From Salinibacterium sp. NG253 (GTDB lineage Bacteria > Actinomycetota > Actinomycetes > Actinomycetales > Microbacteriaceae), in assembly GCF_015864945.1 (NCBI RefSeq), contig NZ_JADYWF010000001.1, positions 558,378 to 622,377 of the forward strand: a stretch of DNA of 64,000 bases, in the 5' to 3' direction. Below, one piece after another: positions 55,930 through 64,000 of this stretch (its first letter is position 1; each line of letters starts with the position of its first letter). A model generated the notes under the pieces. The model made no database searches and had not been told where the DNA came from. It worked only from the letters and a program-made list of their open reading frames with translations. The translations under genes and the position numbers were made by a program.

Positions 55930-56418
55930 ATGCAGCAGACTTGGCGCGATCGAATCGCAGATATTTGGGCCCACGCCGCGACAATGGCCGAGGGAGATGT
56001 TGTCGCCGCAATTGATGAGCTCGTGGCTGAACGTGCCCCTGATGACGCCGAAGCGTTGTTCGAGGCAGCCGGTGCCCGCGACTATGCGGGCCGCGAGACT
56101 GAGGCTGAGCCGCTGTACCGCAGTGCTCTTAACACTGGGTTGGATGCCGCACTGCGGCCACGCGCGATCATCCAGTTGGCGAGCACGCTGCGCAATCTCG
56201 ATCGCGTAGATGAGTCGATTGCTTTGCTCGAGCAGCAGTTGCACGAGCATCCCGACGATGAGTGGACGGGCCCAACCGCCGCATTTCTCGCCCTTGCCCT
56301 CACCACTCGCGGCGATCCCACCTTGGGGGCCTCGGTCGCGCTAATGGCATTGGCGAACTATTTGCCGATCTATCAACGTTCGGTGCGCGGCTATGCAGCG
56401 GAGCTCGTGGCCGAGTAA
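55930..56418 (+). CDS. Tetratricopeptide-repeat protein
   Basis: Soluble helical protein of 162 aa matching the TPR_5-type family. Paired helices are visible: EALFEAAGARDYAGRETEAEPLYRSAL, then RAIIQLASTLRNLDRVDESIALLEQQL. Probably a protein-interaction module; partner unknown. Divergent from clpP. Similar proteins are common in actinobacteria. Confidence 0.88.
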   Translation: MQQTWRDRIADIWAHAATMAEGDVVAAIDELVAERAPDDAEALFEAAGARDYAGRETEAEPLYRSALNTGLDAALRPRAIIQLASTLRNLDRVDESIALLEQQLHEHPDDEWTGPTAAFLALALTTRGDPTLGASVALMALANYLPIYQRSVRGYAAELVAE

Positions 56419-56514
56419 CGTCACTCAGCGCTTGCCACGGCAGCGCTACGGCACGCCACTCCCCTCTAGTTGCCTCAGCGTCGGCATGCTCCCTGCGACC
56501 ATTAGCATTGCCGA

Positions 56515-57471
56515 ATGCAGCAAATGATTCTCGACGTTGATACCGGCATTGATGACGCACTCGCTCTCCTGTTGGCGGTGCGGCATCCGGGAGTCAATCT
56601 TCGGGCTGTCACGTGCGTCGCTGGCAACGCGGGCCTCGAGCAGGTGGTGCGCAACACTCTGACGGTCTTGGATGCTGCGGGCGCGGGAGATATTCCGGTT
56701 GCGGCAGGCGCTCACCGCCCGCTGCTCTCCGAGGCTCATTCGGCCGCTCACGTGCACGGAGCTGACGGTCTTGGTGACCTCGGTCTGCCCGAGTCGTCGC
56801 GCACTGTCGTGCCTCTGCACGCGGTCGAGTTGCTGCGTCGGGAGATTCTGGCGAGCCCGACGCCGGTAACGCTCGTTCCGCTTGCCCCCATGACCAACAT
56901 CGCGCTTCTCGTGCGCCTCTACCCAGAAGTGTTGAAGAACGTGGAGCGAATCGTCTTCATGGGAGGTTCAGCCTCTGTCGGCAATGCCACTGCGGTTGCC
57001 GAGTTCAATACGTGGCACGATCCCGAGGCCGCCGAAATCGTGTTGACCTCTGGCGCCCCCATCACCATGTATGGCTTGGATGTGTTCTATGCCGTGACAA
57101 TCCCACCTGAGGACATCGTGCGGCTCGCCGCCAGTTCCGAACCCGGAACGCAGCTCGCTGGGCGCCTTCTGCAGCATTTGGTCACGGTAAAAGGCAGCGA
57201 GGTGCGCGTCGCCGGTAATGGACACGGCGATATTGGCGATGCGGGCGCGGTGTGTGCTGCGATCGATCCGGATGGACTCAGCACCACACACCTGCCGGTG
57301 CGAGTGAGCCTGGCTGATCCTCTCACTCGCGGGCAAACGGTCGTGGATCATCGCACGGCCGGCCACGAACAGGCCGGAGCGGCAGATCCCCTTTTCCGCC
57401 GAATTGATGTGGCGCTTGGCATCGATAGTGCTCGTTACGCGAAGCTGTTCCTCGACACGATCACTCAGTAG
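56515..57471 (+). CDS. Nucleoside hydrolase (second copy)
   Basis: N-ribohydrolase of 318 aa with the calcium motif DVDTGIDDA at residues 7-15, plus APMTNIALL, RIVFMGGSA and NTWHDPEAA. The C-terminal region reads DAGAVCAAIDP, where the other copy has HDAVCIAYLLDP: the histidine that helps protonate the leaving base in purine-preferring members is replaced here. It is quite different in sequence from the 42.9-kb copy, so this is not a recent duplication. General nucleoside salvage is likely. Confidence 0.9.
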   Translation: MQQMILDVDTGIDDALALLLAVRHPGVNLRAVTCVAGNAGLEQVVRNTLTVLDAAGAGDIPVAAGAHRPLLSEAHSAAHVHGADGLGDLGLPESSRTVVPLHAVELLRREILASPTPVTLVPLAPMTNIALLVRLYPEVLKNVERIVFMGGSASVGNATAVAEFNTWHDPEAAEIVLTSGAPITMYGLDVFYAVTIPPEDIVRLAASSEPGTQLAGRLLQHLVTVKGSEVRVAGNGHGDIGDAGAVCAAIDPDGLSTTHLPVRVSLADPLTRGQTVVDHRTAGHEQAGAADPLFRRIDVALGIDSARYAKLFLDTITQ

Positions 57472-57495
57472 CTCGAGCGAAACAGCCCGTTAACG

Positions 57496-57532
57496 ACCTC
57501 ACGGCCAACTAGATAACTAGTCGGCCGTGAGG
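57496..57532. terminator. Bidirectional terminator between nucleoside hydrolase and tig
   Basis: Stem cctcacggcc-actag / actag-ggccgtgagg with one mismatch per side and a short ata-type loop, between convergent 3' ends. Confidence 0.85.
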
Positions 57533-57547
57533 GTAAAGCGAAGTGGT

Positions 57548-58879
57548 TTAGGACTCGTCGCTGGCGTCGTCTTCTACAACGACTTCTTCAGCGGCTTCGG
57601 GGTTAGCGATCGCAGTGAATGCCGAAACGTCTACCGACTTGCCCTTGGTGTCAACGACCTTGGCCTTGCTGAGCACGACTGCGAGAGCCTTGCTGCGAGC
57701 GACCTCAGCAACCATGGCCGGGATCTGGCCGTTCTTGTCCAGGATCTGGATGAACTCGCCGGGCTCCATGCCGTACTGCTGTGCGCCCTGCACGAGGTAC
57801 GAGGTGAGCTCTTCTTGGCTGACCTTGATCTCTTCGGACTCAACGATGGAGTCGAGCAGAATCTGCGAACGGAAGGTCTTCTCGCTTGCGATAACGACCT
57901 CGGCGCGGTGCTCGTCGTCTTCGAGGCGGTTCTCGTTCTCGAGGTGACGGTGAACTTCGTCTTCGACGAGCTTCTCGGGAACGGGGATCTCAACGCTCTT
58001 GAGCAGTTCGTCAACGATCTGGTCGCGAGCTTCTGCACCCTGGCCGAACGACTTGGAGCGCTTGATCTGCTCCTTGAGGTCTGCCTTGAGTTCCTTGATG
58101 GTGTCGAACTCGCTAGCCATCTGAGCGAAGTCGTCGTCTGCTTCGGGAAGCTCGCGCTCCTTGACGGTGAGGAGCGAAACGCTGATTACAGCGGTTTCAC
58201 CCTCGTGGTCGCCACCGAGAAGTACGGACTCGAAGGTGGTCGATTCGCCGGCGCTGAGCGAGTCAAGTGCCTCGTCGATGCCTTCGATCAGTTCACCCGA
58301 GCCGAGCTCGTAGGAAATGCTGGTTGCGGAGTCAACCTCGGTCTCGCCGATCTTGGCGACGAGGTCGAGCTGAGCGAAGTCGCCCTTTGTGGCGGGGCGT
58401 TCGACGGTAACGAGCGTGCCGAAGCGGGCACGCAAGGTGTCGAGCTCGTCCTTGACGTCGTCAGCCGACACCTTGACTTCTTCAACCGTGAGGGTGAGTT
58501 CGTCGTAGGCGGGCATGTCGAACTCGGGGCGAACGTCTACCTCAATAGCGAGAACGAGGTCTCCGCTGAAGTCTTTGACCTCGGGCCACGTGACAATGTC
58601 TGCCTCGGGGCGACCGAGAACGCGAATCTCTTCTTCGGTGACTGCCTGGCGGTAGAAACCGTCAAGTCCGTCGCTGACCGCGTGGTTCAGGATCTCTTCG
58701 CGACCTACACGCTGGTCAACCAGCTGCGGCGGAACCTTTCCCTTGCGGAAGCCGGGGATGTTGATCTGCGAGGCGATGTGGCCATACGCGTGATCGATGC
58801 TCGGCTTGAGTTCTTCGGGGGTGACCGAGATGTTGAGCTTGACGCGGGTCGGGCTCAGTTTCTCAACGGTTGTCTTCAC
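57548..58879 (-). CDS. tig: Trigger factor (ribosome-associated chaperone)
   Basis: Chaperone and peptidyl-prolyl isomerase of 443 aa that binds the ribosome exit tunnel. The ribosome-docking signature GFRKGKVPP is in the N-terminal domain, followed by the FKBP-like PPIase domain and the helical C-terminal domain with an acidic tail. The start is GTG 58879 behind AGGAG. A longer in-frame ATG at 58972 reads through the tRNA-Pro gene and is rejected. tRNA-Pro lies just upstream on the same strand. Confidence 0.96.
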   Translation of the reverse strand: MKTTVEKLSPTRVKLNISVTPEELKPSIDHAYGHIASQINIPGFRKGKVPPQLVDQRVGREEILNHAVSDGLDGFYRQAVTEEEIRVLGRPEADIVTWPEVKDFSGDLVLAIEVDVRPEFDMPAYDELTLTVEEVKVSADDVKDELDTLRARFGTLVTVERPATKGDFAQLDLVAKIGETEVDSATSISYELGSGELIEGIDEALDSLSAGESTTFESVLLGGDHEGETAVISVSLLTVKERELPEADDDFAQMASEFDTIKELKADLKEQIKRSKSFGQGAEARDQIVDELLKSVEIPVPEKLVEDEVHRHLENENRLEDDEHRAEVVIASEKTFRSQILLDSIVESEEIKVSQEELTSYLVQGAQQYGMEPGEFIQILDKNGQIPAMVAEVARSKALAVVLSKAKVVDTKGKSVDVSAFTAIANPEAAEEVVVEDDASDES

Positions 58880-58914
58880 GTCGTGGATCTCCTGTAATTC
58901 GATGGTGTATTTCG

Positions 58915-58988
58915 TCGGGGCGACAGGATTCGAACCTGCGACCTCTCGGTCCCAAACCGAGCGCTCTACCAAGCTGAGCTACGCCCCG
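58915..58988 (-). tRNA. tRNA-Pro (anticodon TGG)
   Basis: Complete cloverleaf: 7-bp acceptor stem CGGGGCG / CGCCCCG, D-arm, anticodon stem CTCGG / CCGAG around TTTGGGA, T-arm with GGTTCGAATCC. Discriminator A; the 3' CCA is not encoded. Confidence 0.97.
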
Positions 58989-59245
58989 GGGCGCCGTGCT
59001 GTCTTACGGCCATGGCATCACGTAGAAATGCCGGTACAAATTTGACCTCGGCAAGTCTAGCCTGAGCGCGCACCGAATGTTGACGAGATACCAAGATCAA
59101 TGTTTTTCGGGCCGCGCTTGCAGCATTTACCGGGCCAGAACCCAGCAAATATGGGGCGGATTACGCGGGCAGCGATCTCGACTTCGTACTTTGCAAGGTT
59201 TCGGGTACAGTAATCCTCGGTACACAGCACGATCGGGTGCCAAGT

Positions 59246-59319
59246 GGGGATGTAGCTTAATGGTAAAGCCTCAGTCTTCCAAACTGATGACCGGAGTTCG
59301 ATTCTCCGTATCCCCTCCA
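59246..59319 (+). tRNA. tRNA-Gly (anticodon TCC)
   Basis: Complete cloverleaf starting GGGGATG, anticodon stem CAGT / ACTG around CTTCCAA, T-arm CGGAGTTCGATTCTCCG, discriminator T, and an encoded CCA (59317-59319). Confidence 0.97.
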
Positions 59320-59325
59320 CTACAG

Positions 59326-59359
59326 AACGAAGGCCGCCTCGGTTGAGGTGGCCTTCGTT
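59326..59359 (+). terminator. Terminator after tRNA-Gly
   Basis: 15-bp arms (aacgaaggccgcctc / gaggtggccttcgtt, one G-T pair) with loop ggtt, 7 bp after the tRNA CCA end. Confidence 0.85.
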
Positions 59360-59432
59360 CGTTAACGCTCAGGCCGCATCCCATTAGAGAGAGCGCTAGG
59401 CGCCGGCAACGGAGCGCTAGTTGCAGTGCAGG

Positions 59433-60344
59433 CTAAGCAGCAGAGCTACCGCGAGAGATCGCACTCGCGATCACTTGTCGAGCATCCGCGGCTTCGGGAA
59501 TCGGGAGGAGCGGATAATCGTGGACCATTCCCTCCCCGACCTGAAAATCGAGGGCGATACCTTCGTGCTGTGCGCGCTCACGAAGGCGCAGCGCATCCGC
59601 GTGCACAAGGTCACGTGTGCCCGTGAAAAGGGTGATCGGCCCGAGGCCGGTGAGATCGCCATGGATGGGGCTGACGCGCCAATCGCTCTCGTCGAGTTCG
59701 CCACGATAAAGGGAGCCAGCCGCATGAGTGCCGGGAACCGCAAGCCACGGGTCGTGCGGTGCAATCTCTGCGAGCATCGGATCCGTGCCGCTGATGTCGA
59801 GCCAGGGTGCGATGAGCACTATCGATCGGAGAGGTGGAAGCTTGCGGTCTCGCAGCTCCATTGACACCGCCATCGTCATCCCGCCGCCCGAGGAATCACC
59901 CATGACGCTGACGTTCTCAGCACCAACATCGGTGACAATCGACTGAACAATCGTGGCCGCACGATCGACGATCACGGCAGCACGCCCTTCAGGCGCGAGC
60001 GGCATGATCGGTACCGTAAACGTTGTTCCGGTGGCACGCACGAGGCGGGCGATGAACTTCCAGTGCAACGGATTGATCTGAAATACATACGACCCACCGT
60101 GAAGGTAGACAACGTGGCCGGCATTCGATGGCGTCTTCGGCGCGATCGTAAACACGGGCCAGCCGCCAACTTCGTGGGACGACACGTTGACGTGCCGAGA
60201 AATCGATGCGGGAGGCTCGAACGAAACTGGGTTCTTTCGAAGCTCATCGATCCGCGCAAGAGTGCGCTCTGGATCGCTGAACATGCGTTTTGACCCTCGC
60301 AGGGTTAACGCAAGTGGAGCGAGCCGACTAAGAAGGCTCGCCAT
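59433..60344 (-). CDS. Alpha/beta hydrolase, hormone-sensitive-lipase (GDXG) family
   Basis: Esterase-type hydrolase of 303 aa. Oxyanion motif HGG at residues 82-84, nucleophile Ser151 in GDSSGGG, acid near DLVHADALR and base histidine in GMVHDYPLL. No signal peptide, though the N-terminus (MASLLSRLAPLALTL) is hydrophobic. Substrate unknown; short-chain esters or acylated sugars are typical. It follows the 57-aa membrane protein gene with a 6-bp gap, so the two are probably cotranscribed. Confidence 0.9.
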   Translation of the reverse strand: MASLLSRLAPLALTLRGSKRMFSDPERTLARIDELRKNPVSFEPPASISRHVNVSSHEVGGWPVFTIAPKTPSNAGHVVYLHGGSYVFQINPLHWKFIARLVRATGTTFTVPIMPLAPEGRAAVIVDRAATIVQSIVTDVGAENVSVMGDSSGGGMTMAVSMELRDRKLPPLRSIVLIAPWLDISGTDPMLAEIAPHDPWLAVPGTHAAGSLYRGELDESDWRVSPIHGDLTGLGPITLFTGTRDLVHADALRLRERAQHEGIALDFQVGEGMVHDYPLLPIPEAADARQVIASAISRGSSAA

Positions 60345-60350
60345 GGTGAG

Positions 60351-60524
60351 CTAGCTGTCGACGCGCTTCATGACGTGAATGGGGATGAAGACGCCCAGCG
60401 TGGTGACAAGCAAGCCGCCGATGAATACGACTGACTCAAGGCCCTCCACGTAGAAAGCTTCGCCCATCATGTAGATGCCGCCCACAAAGAGCACGAAGGA
60501 GATTACGAAACCGAAGATGTTCAC
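60351..60524 (-). CDS. 57-aa two-helix membrane protein
   Basis: Small open frame with GTG start behind GGAGG. It reads as two hydrophobic helices (NIFGFVISFVLFVGGIYMM and VVFIGGLLVTTLGVFIPI) joined by a short loop, GEAFYVEGLES, and ends in HVMKRVDS. Small size, clean ribosome-binding site and a position 6 bp upstream of the hydrolase gene argue that it is real. No family recognised. Confidence 0.75.
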   Translation of the reverse strand: MNIFGFVISFVLFVGGIYMMGEAFYVEGLESVVFIGGLLVTTLGVFIPIHVMKRVDS

Positions 60525-60586
60525 GCCTCCATCTTACTCATGTGGGGCGGAACTCCGAAGTCGCCCGCGCCGCCGAAAGTGACCTC

Positions 60587-60616
60587 TTGTCATGGCTCGC
60601 GCGTGCCCCCTATACT
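60587..60616 (+). promoter_or_regulatory. Sigma-A-type promoter for the DUF2510 gene
   Basis: TTGTCA at 60587-60592 and TATACT at 60611-60616, 18-bp spacing, close to consensus. Transcription would start near 60623, ~90 nt before the ATG. Confidence 0.7.
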
Positions 60617-60711
60617 GGGGATAGCCGTTACCCCCGAACTGATCCTCCGCGGCTGGATCGAACGCCACACCCGTATCGCCCCTCGTGGCAGGGCAACTTT
60701 GGACTCCCCCG

Positions 60712-60897
60712 ATGTCTAACACTGCAACCCAACTTCCTCCCTTCGGCTGGTACCCGGACCCCGCAGGCAGCCACATGCTGCGCTGGTGGGACGGCAAGGC
60801 GTGGACTAACCGTCTCGAAAAGCCTCGCCCCGAAATCCAGGCCGCGAATGGTTACAACCACAATCAGTCCACACTTTCGCGGCTTATCGCTTCTTAA
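60712..60897 (+). CDS. DUF2510 domain protein
   Basis: Protein of 61 aa consisting almost only of the DUF2510 motif: GWYPDPAGSHMLRWWDGKAWT. In larger proteins this motif sits at the cytoplasmic end of membrane proteins. Here it stands alone with a short Asn/Ser tail and no membrane helix. A GTG 27 nt earlier is possible but less likely. Confidence 0.85.
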   Translation: MSNTATQLPPFGWYPDPAGSHMLRWWDGKAWTNRLEKPRPEIQAANGYNHNQSTLSRLIAS

Positions 60898-60949
60898 GCT
60901 TTAGTCAGCGATACTCTGGGGCTTCCTCCCGAAAGGAAGTCCCGAGTAC

Positions 60950-63900
60950 ATGGTTGATGCACCGCGTTCGTTCATAGAGCACGTCGGTCACGTTCTTTTT
61001 CCCCGTGGACCGCAAGACCTCACAGATGCTTCGCGATGCCCGGCGTGTTTTGTCACGCTCCCGCCTTCCGCGGTTTGCTCACAATGTGGGCTTGATCTCA
61101 ATCACCCGGATGCCGCCCTCCTCCGCGAAGAATCACTCGACGTCGCGGCTCTGCTCGATTCCCGGCTCGAGCTCATCGGCAAGATTCGTTTCGAGACCGC
61201 CGCAGAACGCAAACGCGTTCGTGACGAAGCTCGGGATGCCGAATACGCTGCGCTCGAAGCCGCGACAGCACAACGCGCCGCTCGCGCGGCCGCCATGTTG
61301 CAATCCAGCGATCACACCGTTGCGGACCAAGAGACGCCGGCTCCGATCGAGGCTCCGGCGCATCCGCAGTTCCCGCAGCCCACGCCCATCGCTGATCCCG
61401 CGCCGCAAGTATCCACGCCGGTCGCTTCCGCGACGCTGACTCCCGTTTCAGCTCCACACGATGCTGAAGCCACAGCTCCGACAACGATCGACGCCCCCGC
61501 TGCTCGCTCGCACGCGGGCATCCAAGTCATCCTGTTGATCGTGGGAGTGTCGCTGCTCTCAGTCGGCGCAATCTTCTTCCTTATCTACGCCTTCATTAGC
61601 TTTGGGCTCATTTGGCGGTCAGCGATCATCGCAACCATCACTATCGCCAGCATCGTCGGCGCAACCATGGTGAAGAAGCGTGGGCTCACTGCTACCGCTG
61701 AAGCGCTATCCGCGCTTGCCGTCGTGCTCGTCGGGCTCGATATCTACGCTGTGCGCGCTAATGAACTACTTGTCGTCGGCGACTCTGCCGGCCGCACGTA
61801 CTGGGGCTCAGCGATGATCGCCGCTGCGCTGGGATTCATGTGGTGGCATCGGGCGAGCACAATCAGGCTCGTCAATGTGGTGGCGTTCGTGGCTTTCCCG
61901 CCCGCAGCTGCCCTCGTCGTCGCCGGCGTGGCCGACGGACGCTTCCCCGAGGCCAATGTGCTGCTCCCCATGGTGGCGTTCACCACCGCGACGCTCATCT
62001 ACCGGGTGGCTGCGCACGGAGAATACTCGGGGCGAGCAGAGCGCACGACCATGATCGTCTTCGCCTACCTGGGGCTCTCGGTCGGGTTCTTCAGCGCAAT
62101 TATCTCTCTGTTCGTCTTGTCAGAATCCGCTGGCAATCGCTCGACAGGAATCTGGCTCCTCGTCTTGGGCGCGGTAGCGGCAATCCACAGCGTCGCGGCT
62201 CACCGTGCGGGCTTCGATCCGATCATCCGCAACACCTTCGCAATGATCGCGGGTCTCACGATCGCGACAGCGGTGTCGACTCTCCTATCGAACGACTCCC
62301 CTATCGCGGTGTTCTCCGTTGTCGCTGCACTCACCACTCTTGCGGTGCTGAGCGAGGCGAGCGGGCGACACTTTGGCGCGACAAGCCGGAGTACCACCCT
62401 CTGGGCATCGCTCGGCGTGTGGACGATTACCGCGATCGCGCTGATCGCGCCCCTCAGTGAGTCGCTCTCTGTAGCGCTGCAGTATTTCTCTCAGACGTCC
62501 CTGCGCCGCACTACCGCGGCGAGCGCCCCGTTCGCTATCAGTGACGACGGCTGGCCTCAGCTTGCCCTCCTCAGCGTTCCAGTGATTATGGCGTTGGCGT
62601 GGTGGGCCACGCGCCAACTCCACGGTCGACTTTCTCTACTGCTCGCGAGCGCAGGTGCCGCGCTCGCCCTGGCAGCGCCGCTGGCCGGAACACTACTGCT
62701 CGCTGTTGCGGTGTGGCTTGCGCTAGCTGTACTGGCTGTCGTGGCAATCGGTGTGAGCCAACGCCGCCGCCCCGGTCTACGCCTCAGCACAGTCATTCTT
62801 GCCCTGGCCGGCTTCACACCGTTAGCGCTTGCCTTCGGTTCAGGATGGTCGAGCTACGGAACGTGGCTTCTCGCCAGCCTCGGCACGGCGGCCGTGCTCT
62901 TTGCCGCTCGCTACCTCGTGACCGTGGTTTCAGTTCGCACGACGATGCTGGGCTTGACGATGCTTGTGCTGTTGCTCGCGGCCGCGGGCGTGGGAGAACA
63001 GCTGCAATTCGCACTCACTCCCCTCGATCCCCATCCGCTCGACTCGTGGATGACCGTCTCCGTTCTTGCCGTCGTCATCAGCGCGCGATCGCTCTGGCCC
63101 CGCACCCGCGAAGTGACCGCCCTCGAACGACAGGTTCTGTGGTGGATAGGGTTTGTCGGCACCGCAGTTGCGGGCACCATTCTCTGGTTCGCAACAGGCA
63201 GCGGGGCCCCTTTCGCGAATGCACCACTCGCCCTGAGCCTCACCTCCATCAGCCTGCTCGTCTCTGTGCTGTTCGTCGCAGTGCTTATCGTCACCATGCT
63301 GAACAACACCGCGCTGCTTGCCCGAGCATCAGCAAATACGGACGCTGCGAATGCTGCGAGCGCAACGAGTGGACCGAGTGCACCGACAGGGCGCTCGATC
63401 GAAAGCTTCGTTGCCGCTGCGGCGCTCGCGCCCGCGCTGGTGTGGGCACTCGATAGTGCGAGCCGTACCGCTGGTCTCGGCGCTATAGCGATCGAGTTAG
63501 CACCGGCCACGGCATCCGTTCTCGTCGGAGCGCTCACGATGACCCTGCGTGTGCGGGGCCGACACACATTCGTACGACGTATCGCTGAACTCAGCGCGCT
63601 CACCGTCGCACTGTTCACCACAGCGAGTGCAATTCTTCGGCCCCACGAGACACACTGGCTGATCGCGCTTCTCGTCTCGATCACCCTTCTGCTGGCATCG
63701 ATTTCCGCCGACGGAATCGTAGGCTCACGTTCGCCACGGCGCTTCGCTATCTGGGGTGCGGTCGCGTTCTCCACGTGGGCCCTGTGGCTGCGCCTTGAGC
63801 AATACCGAGTCGAGGCGCTCGAGGCCTACGTGCTGCCGCTTGCCGCAGTTGTGGTGGCAATCGCCATCTTTACGGCCAGAGCAGAACTACGCGAATCCCG

Positions 63901-64000
63901 CCTGCGTTCTGGCGCGTTCATCGCTCTCGCTGGACTCCTTATCGCCGTTGTGCCGCTCGCGCTGAACTCCGCAAGTGGCTCAGGCACCAGCACCCTCGTC
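60950..64000 (+). CDS. Large multi-pass membrane protein, SCO7613 type (3' end beyond window)
   Basis: At least 1017 codons, open to the window edge. GAAAGGAAG precedes the ATG. The N-terminus has a zinc ribbon (CPAC at ~31-34 and CSQCG at ~46-50), then a helical charged stretch rich in Ala/Arg/Glu (residues ~65-120) and a Pro/Thr/Ala-rich linker to ~180. Many hydrophobic helices then run to the edge, at least twenty by eye. This matches actinobacterial SCO7613 C-terminal-domain membrane proteins, whose function is unknown. The zinc ribbon and coil are cytoplasmic by the usual charge rule. Confidence 0.85.
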   Translation, partial: MVDAPRSFIEHVGHVLFPRGPQDLTDASRCPACFVTLPPSAVCSQCGLDLNHPDAALLREESLDVAALLDSRLELIGKIRFETAAERKRVRDEARDAEYAALEAATAQRAARAAAMLQSSDHTVADQETPAPIEAPAHPQFPQPTPIADPAPQVSTPVASATLTPVSAPHDAEATAPTTIDAPAARSHAGIQVILLIVGVSLLSVGAIFFLIYAFISFGLIWRSAIIATITIASIVGATMVKKRGLTATAEALSALAVVLVGLDIYAVRANELLVVGDSAGRTYWGSAMIAAALGFMWWHRASTIRLVNVVAFVAFPPAAALVVAGVADGRFPEANVLLPMVAFTTATLIYRVAAHGEYSGRAERTTMIVFAYLGLSVGFFSAIISLFVLSESAGNRSTGIWLLVLGAVAAIHSVAAHRAGFDPIIRNTFAMIAGLTIATAVSTLLSNDSPIAVFSVVAALTTLAVLSEASGRHFGATSRSTTLWASLGVWTITAIALIAPLSESLSVALQYFSQTSLRRTTAASAPFAISDDGWPQLALLSVPVIMALAWWATRQLHGRLSLLLASAGAALALAAPLAGTLLLAVAVWLALAVLAVVAIGVSQRRRPGLRLSTVILALAGFTPLALAFGSGWSSYGTWLLASLGTAAVLFAARYLVTVVSVRTTMLGLTMLVLLLAAAGVGEQLQFALTPLDPHPLDSWMTVSVLAVVISARSLWPRTREVTALERQVLWWIGFVGTAVAGTILWFATGSGAPFANAPLALSLTSISLLVSVLFVAVLIVTMLNNTALLARASANTDAANAASATSGPSAPTGRSIESFVAAAALAPALVWALDSASRTAGLGAIAIELAPATASVLVGALTMTLRVRGRHTFVRRIAELSALTVALFTTASAILRPHETHWLIALLVSITLLLASISADGIVGSRSPRRFAIWGAVAFSTWALWLRLEQYRVEALEAYVLPLAAVVVAIAIFTARAELRESRLRSGAFIALAGLLIAVVPLALNSASGSGTSTLV

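Noticed and set aside
57527-58897. Open frame of ~456 codons antisense to tig
   Set aside because: Composition mirrors acidic tig codons; no domain; overlaps the tig start and stop.
58880-58972. N-terminal extension of trigger factor from ATG 58972
   Set aside because: It reads through the tRNA-Pro gene; GTG 58879 with AGGAG matches the family N-terminus.
1-64000. Mobile elements, CRISPR arrays, prophage or rRNA genes
   Set aside because: No transposase, integrase, phage structural gene, regularly spaced repeat array or rRNA sequence was seen on either strand.

Overview
The window looks like chromosome of a high-GC Gram-positive actinobacterium, most likely family Microbacteriaceae (Salinibacterium/Leifsonia-like). 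The signs are high GC, frequent GTG starts, 1-8 nt start/stop overlaps, an actinobacterial ileS T-box, paired clpP genes, DUF4233 and DUF2510 proteins and an SCO7613-type membrane protein. The family call is inference. I saw no transposase, integrase, prophage or CRISPR array.

Left part (1-12 kb): the N-terminal part of RNase E (rne, minus), a VKOR-family thiol oxidoreductase, and the minus-strand operon ileS-folC-DUF4233-ndk behind a T-box leader. Then a GntR/DUF1648 pair, a CPA1 cation/proton antiporter and a TDT-family transporter. 12-25 kb: biotin transporter BioY, a complete peptide/nickel-type ABC operon with a TetR regulator, valS, a GNAT acetyltransferase, an overlapping lipoprotein/PKD pair and a methyltransferase. 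25-35.5 kb: an M3 oligopeptidase, a candidate structured RNA, and a minus-strand sugar operon (ROK regulator, two permeases, binding protein, GH15, GH31) suited to alpha-glucoside uptake and hydrolysis.

35.7-58.9 kb is the Clp/trigger-factor neighbourhood: clpX, clpP-clpP and tig, all minus. About 18 kb of accessory genes separate clpX from the clpP pair. They comprise a copper set (membrane protein, YcnI, CopC-like) and a LacI-controlled plus-strand operon of 15 genes (40.6-54.5 kb). That operon encodes an unrecognised 275-aa protein, a hydantoinase/allantoinase-type amidohydrolase, a nucleoside hydrolase, a sugar-type ABC importer without ATPase, hydroxypyruvate isomerase, tartronate semialdehyde reductase, a nickel permease and urease (ureABCFGD, no ureE). 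Read as a pathway, a ureide or ureide nucleoside is imported, deribosylated, ring-opened and split to urea plus glyoxylate. Urease then yields ammonia, and tartronate semialdehyde yields glycerate. The enzyme that would release urea is not recognisable, which makes the first gene the most interesting unknown here.

Right end (58.9-64 kb): tRNA-Pro(TGG), tRNA-Gly(TCC), an HSL-type alpha/beta hydrolase, a 57-aa two-helix membrane protein, a DUF2510 protein, and the start of a very large multi-pass membrane protein that runs off the window.
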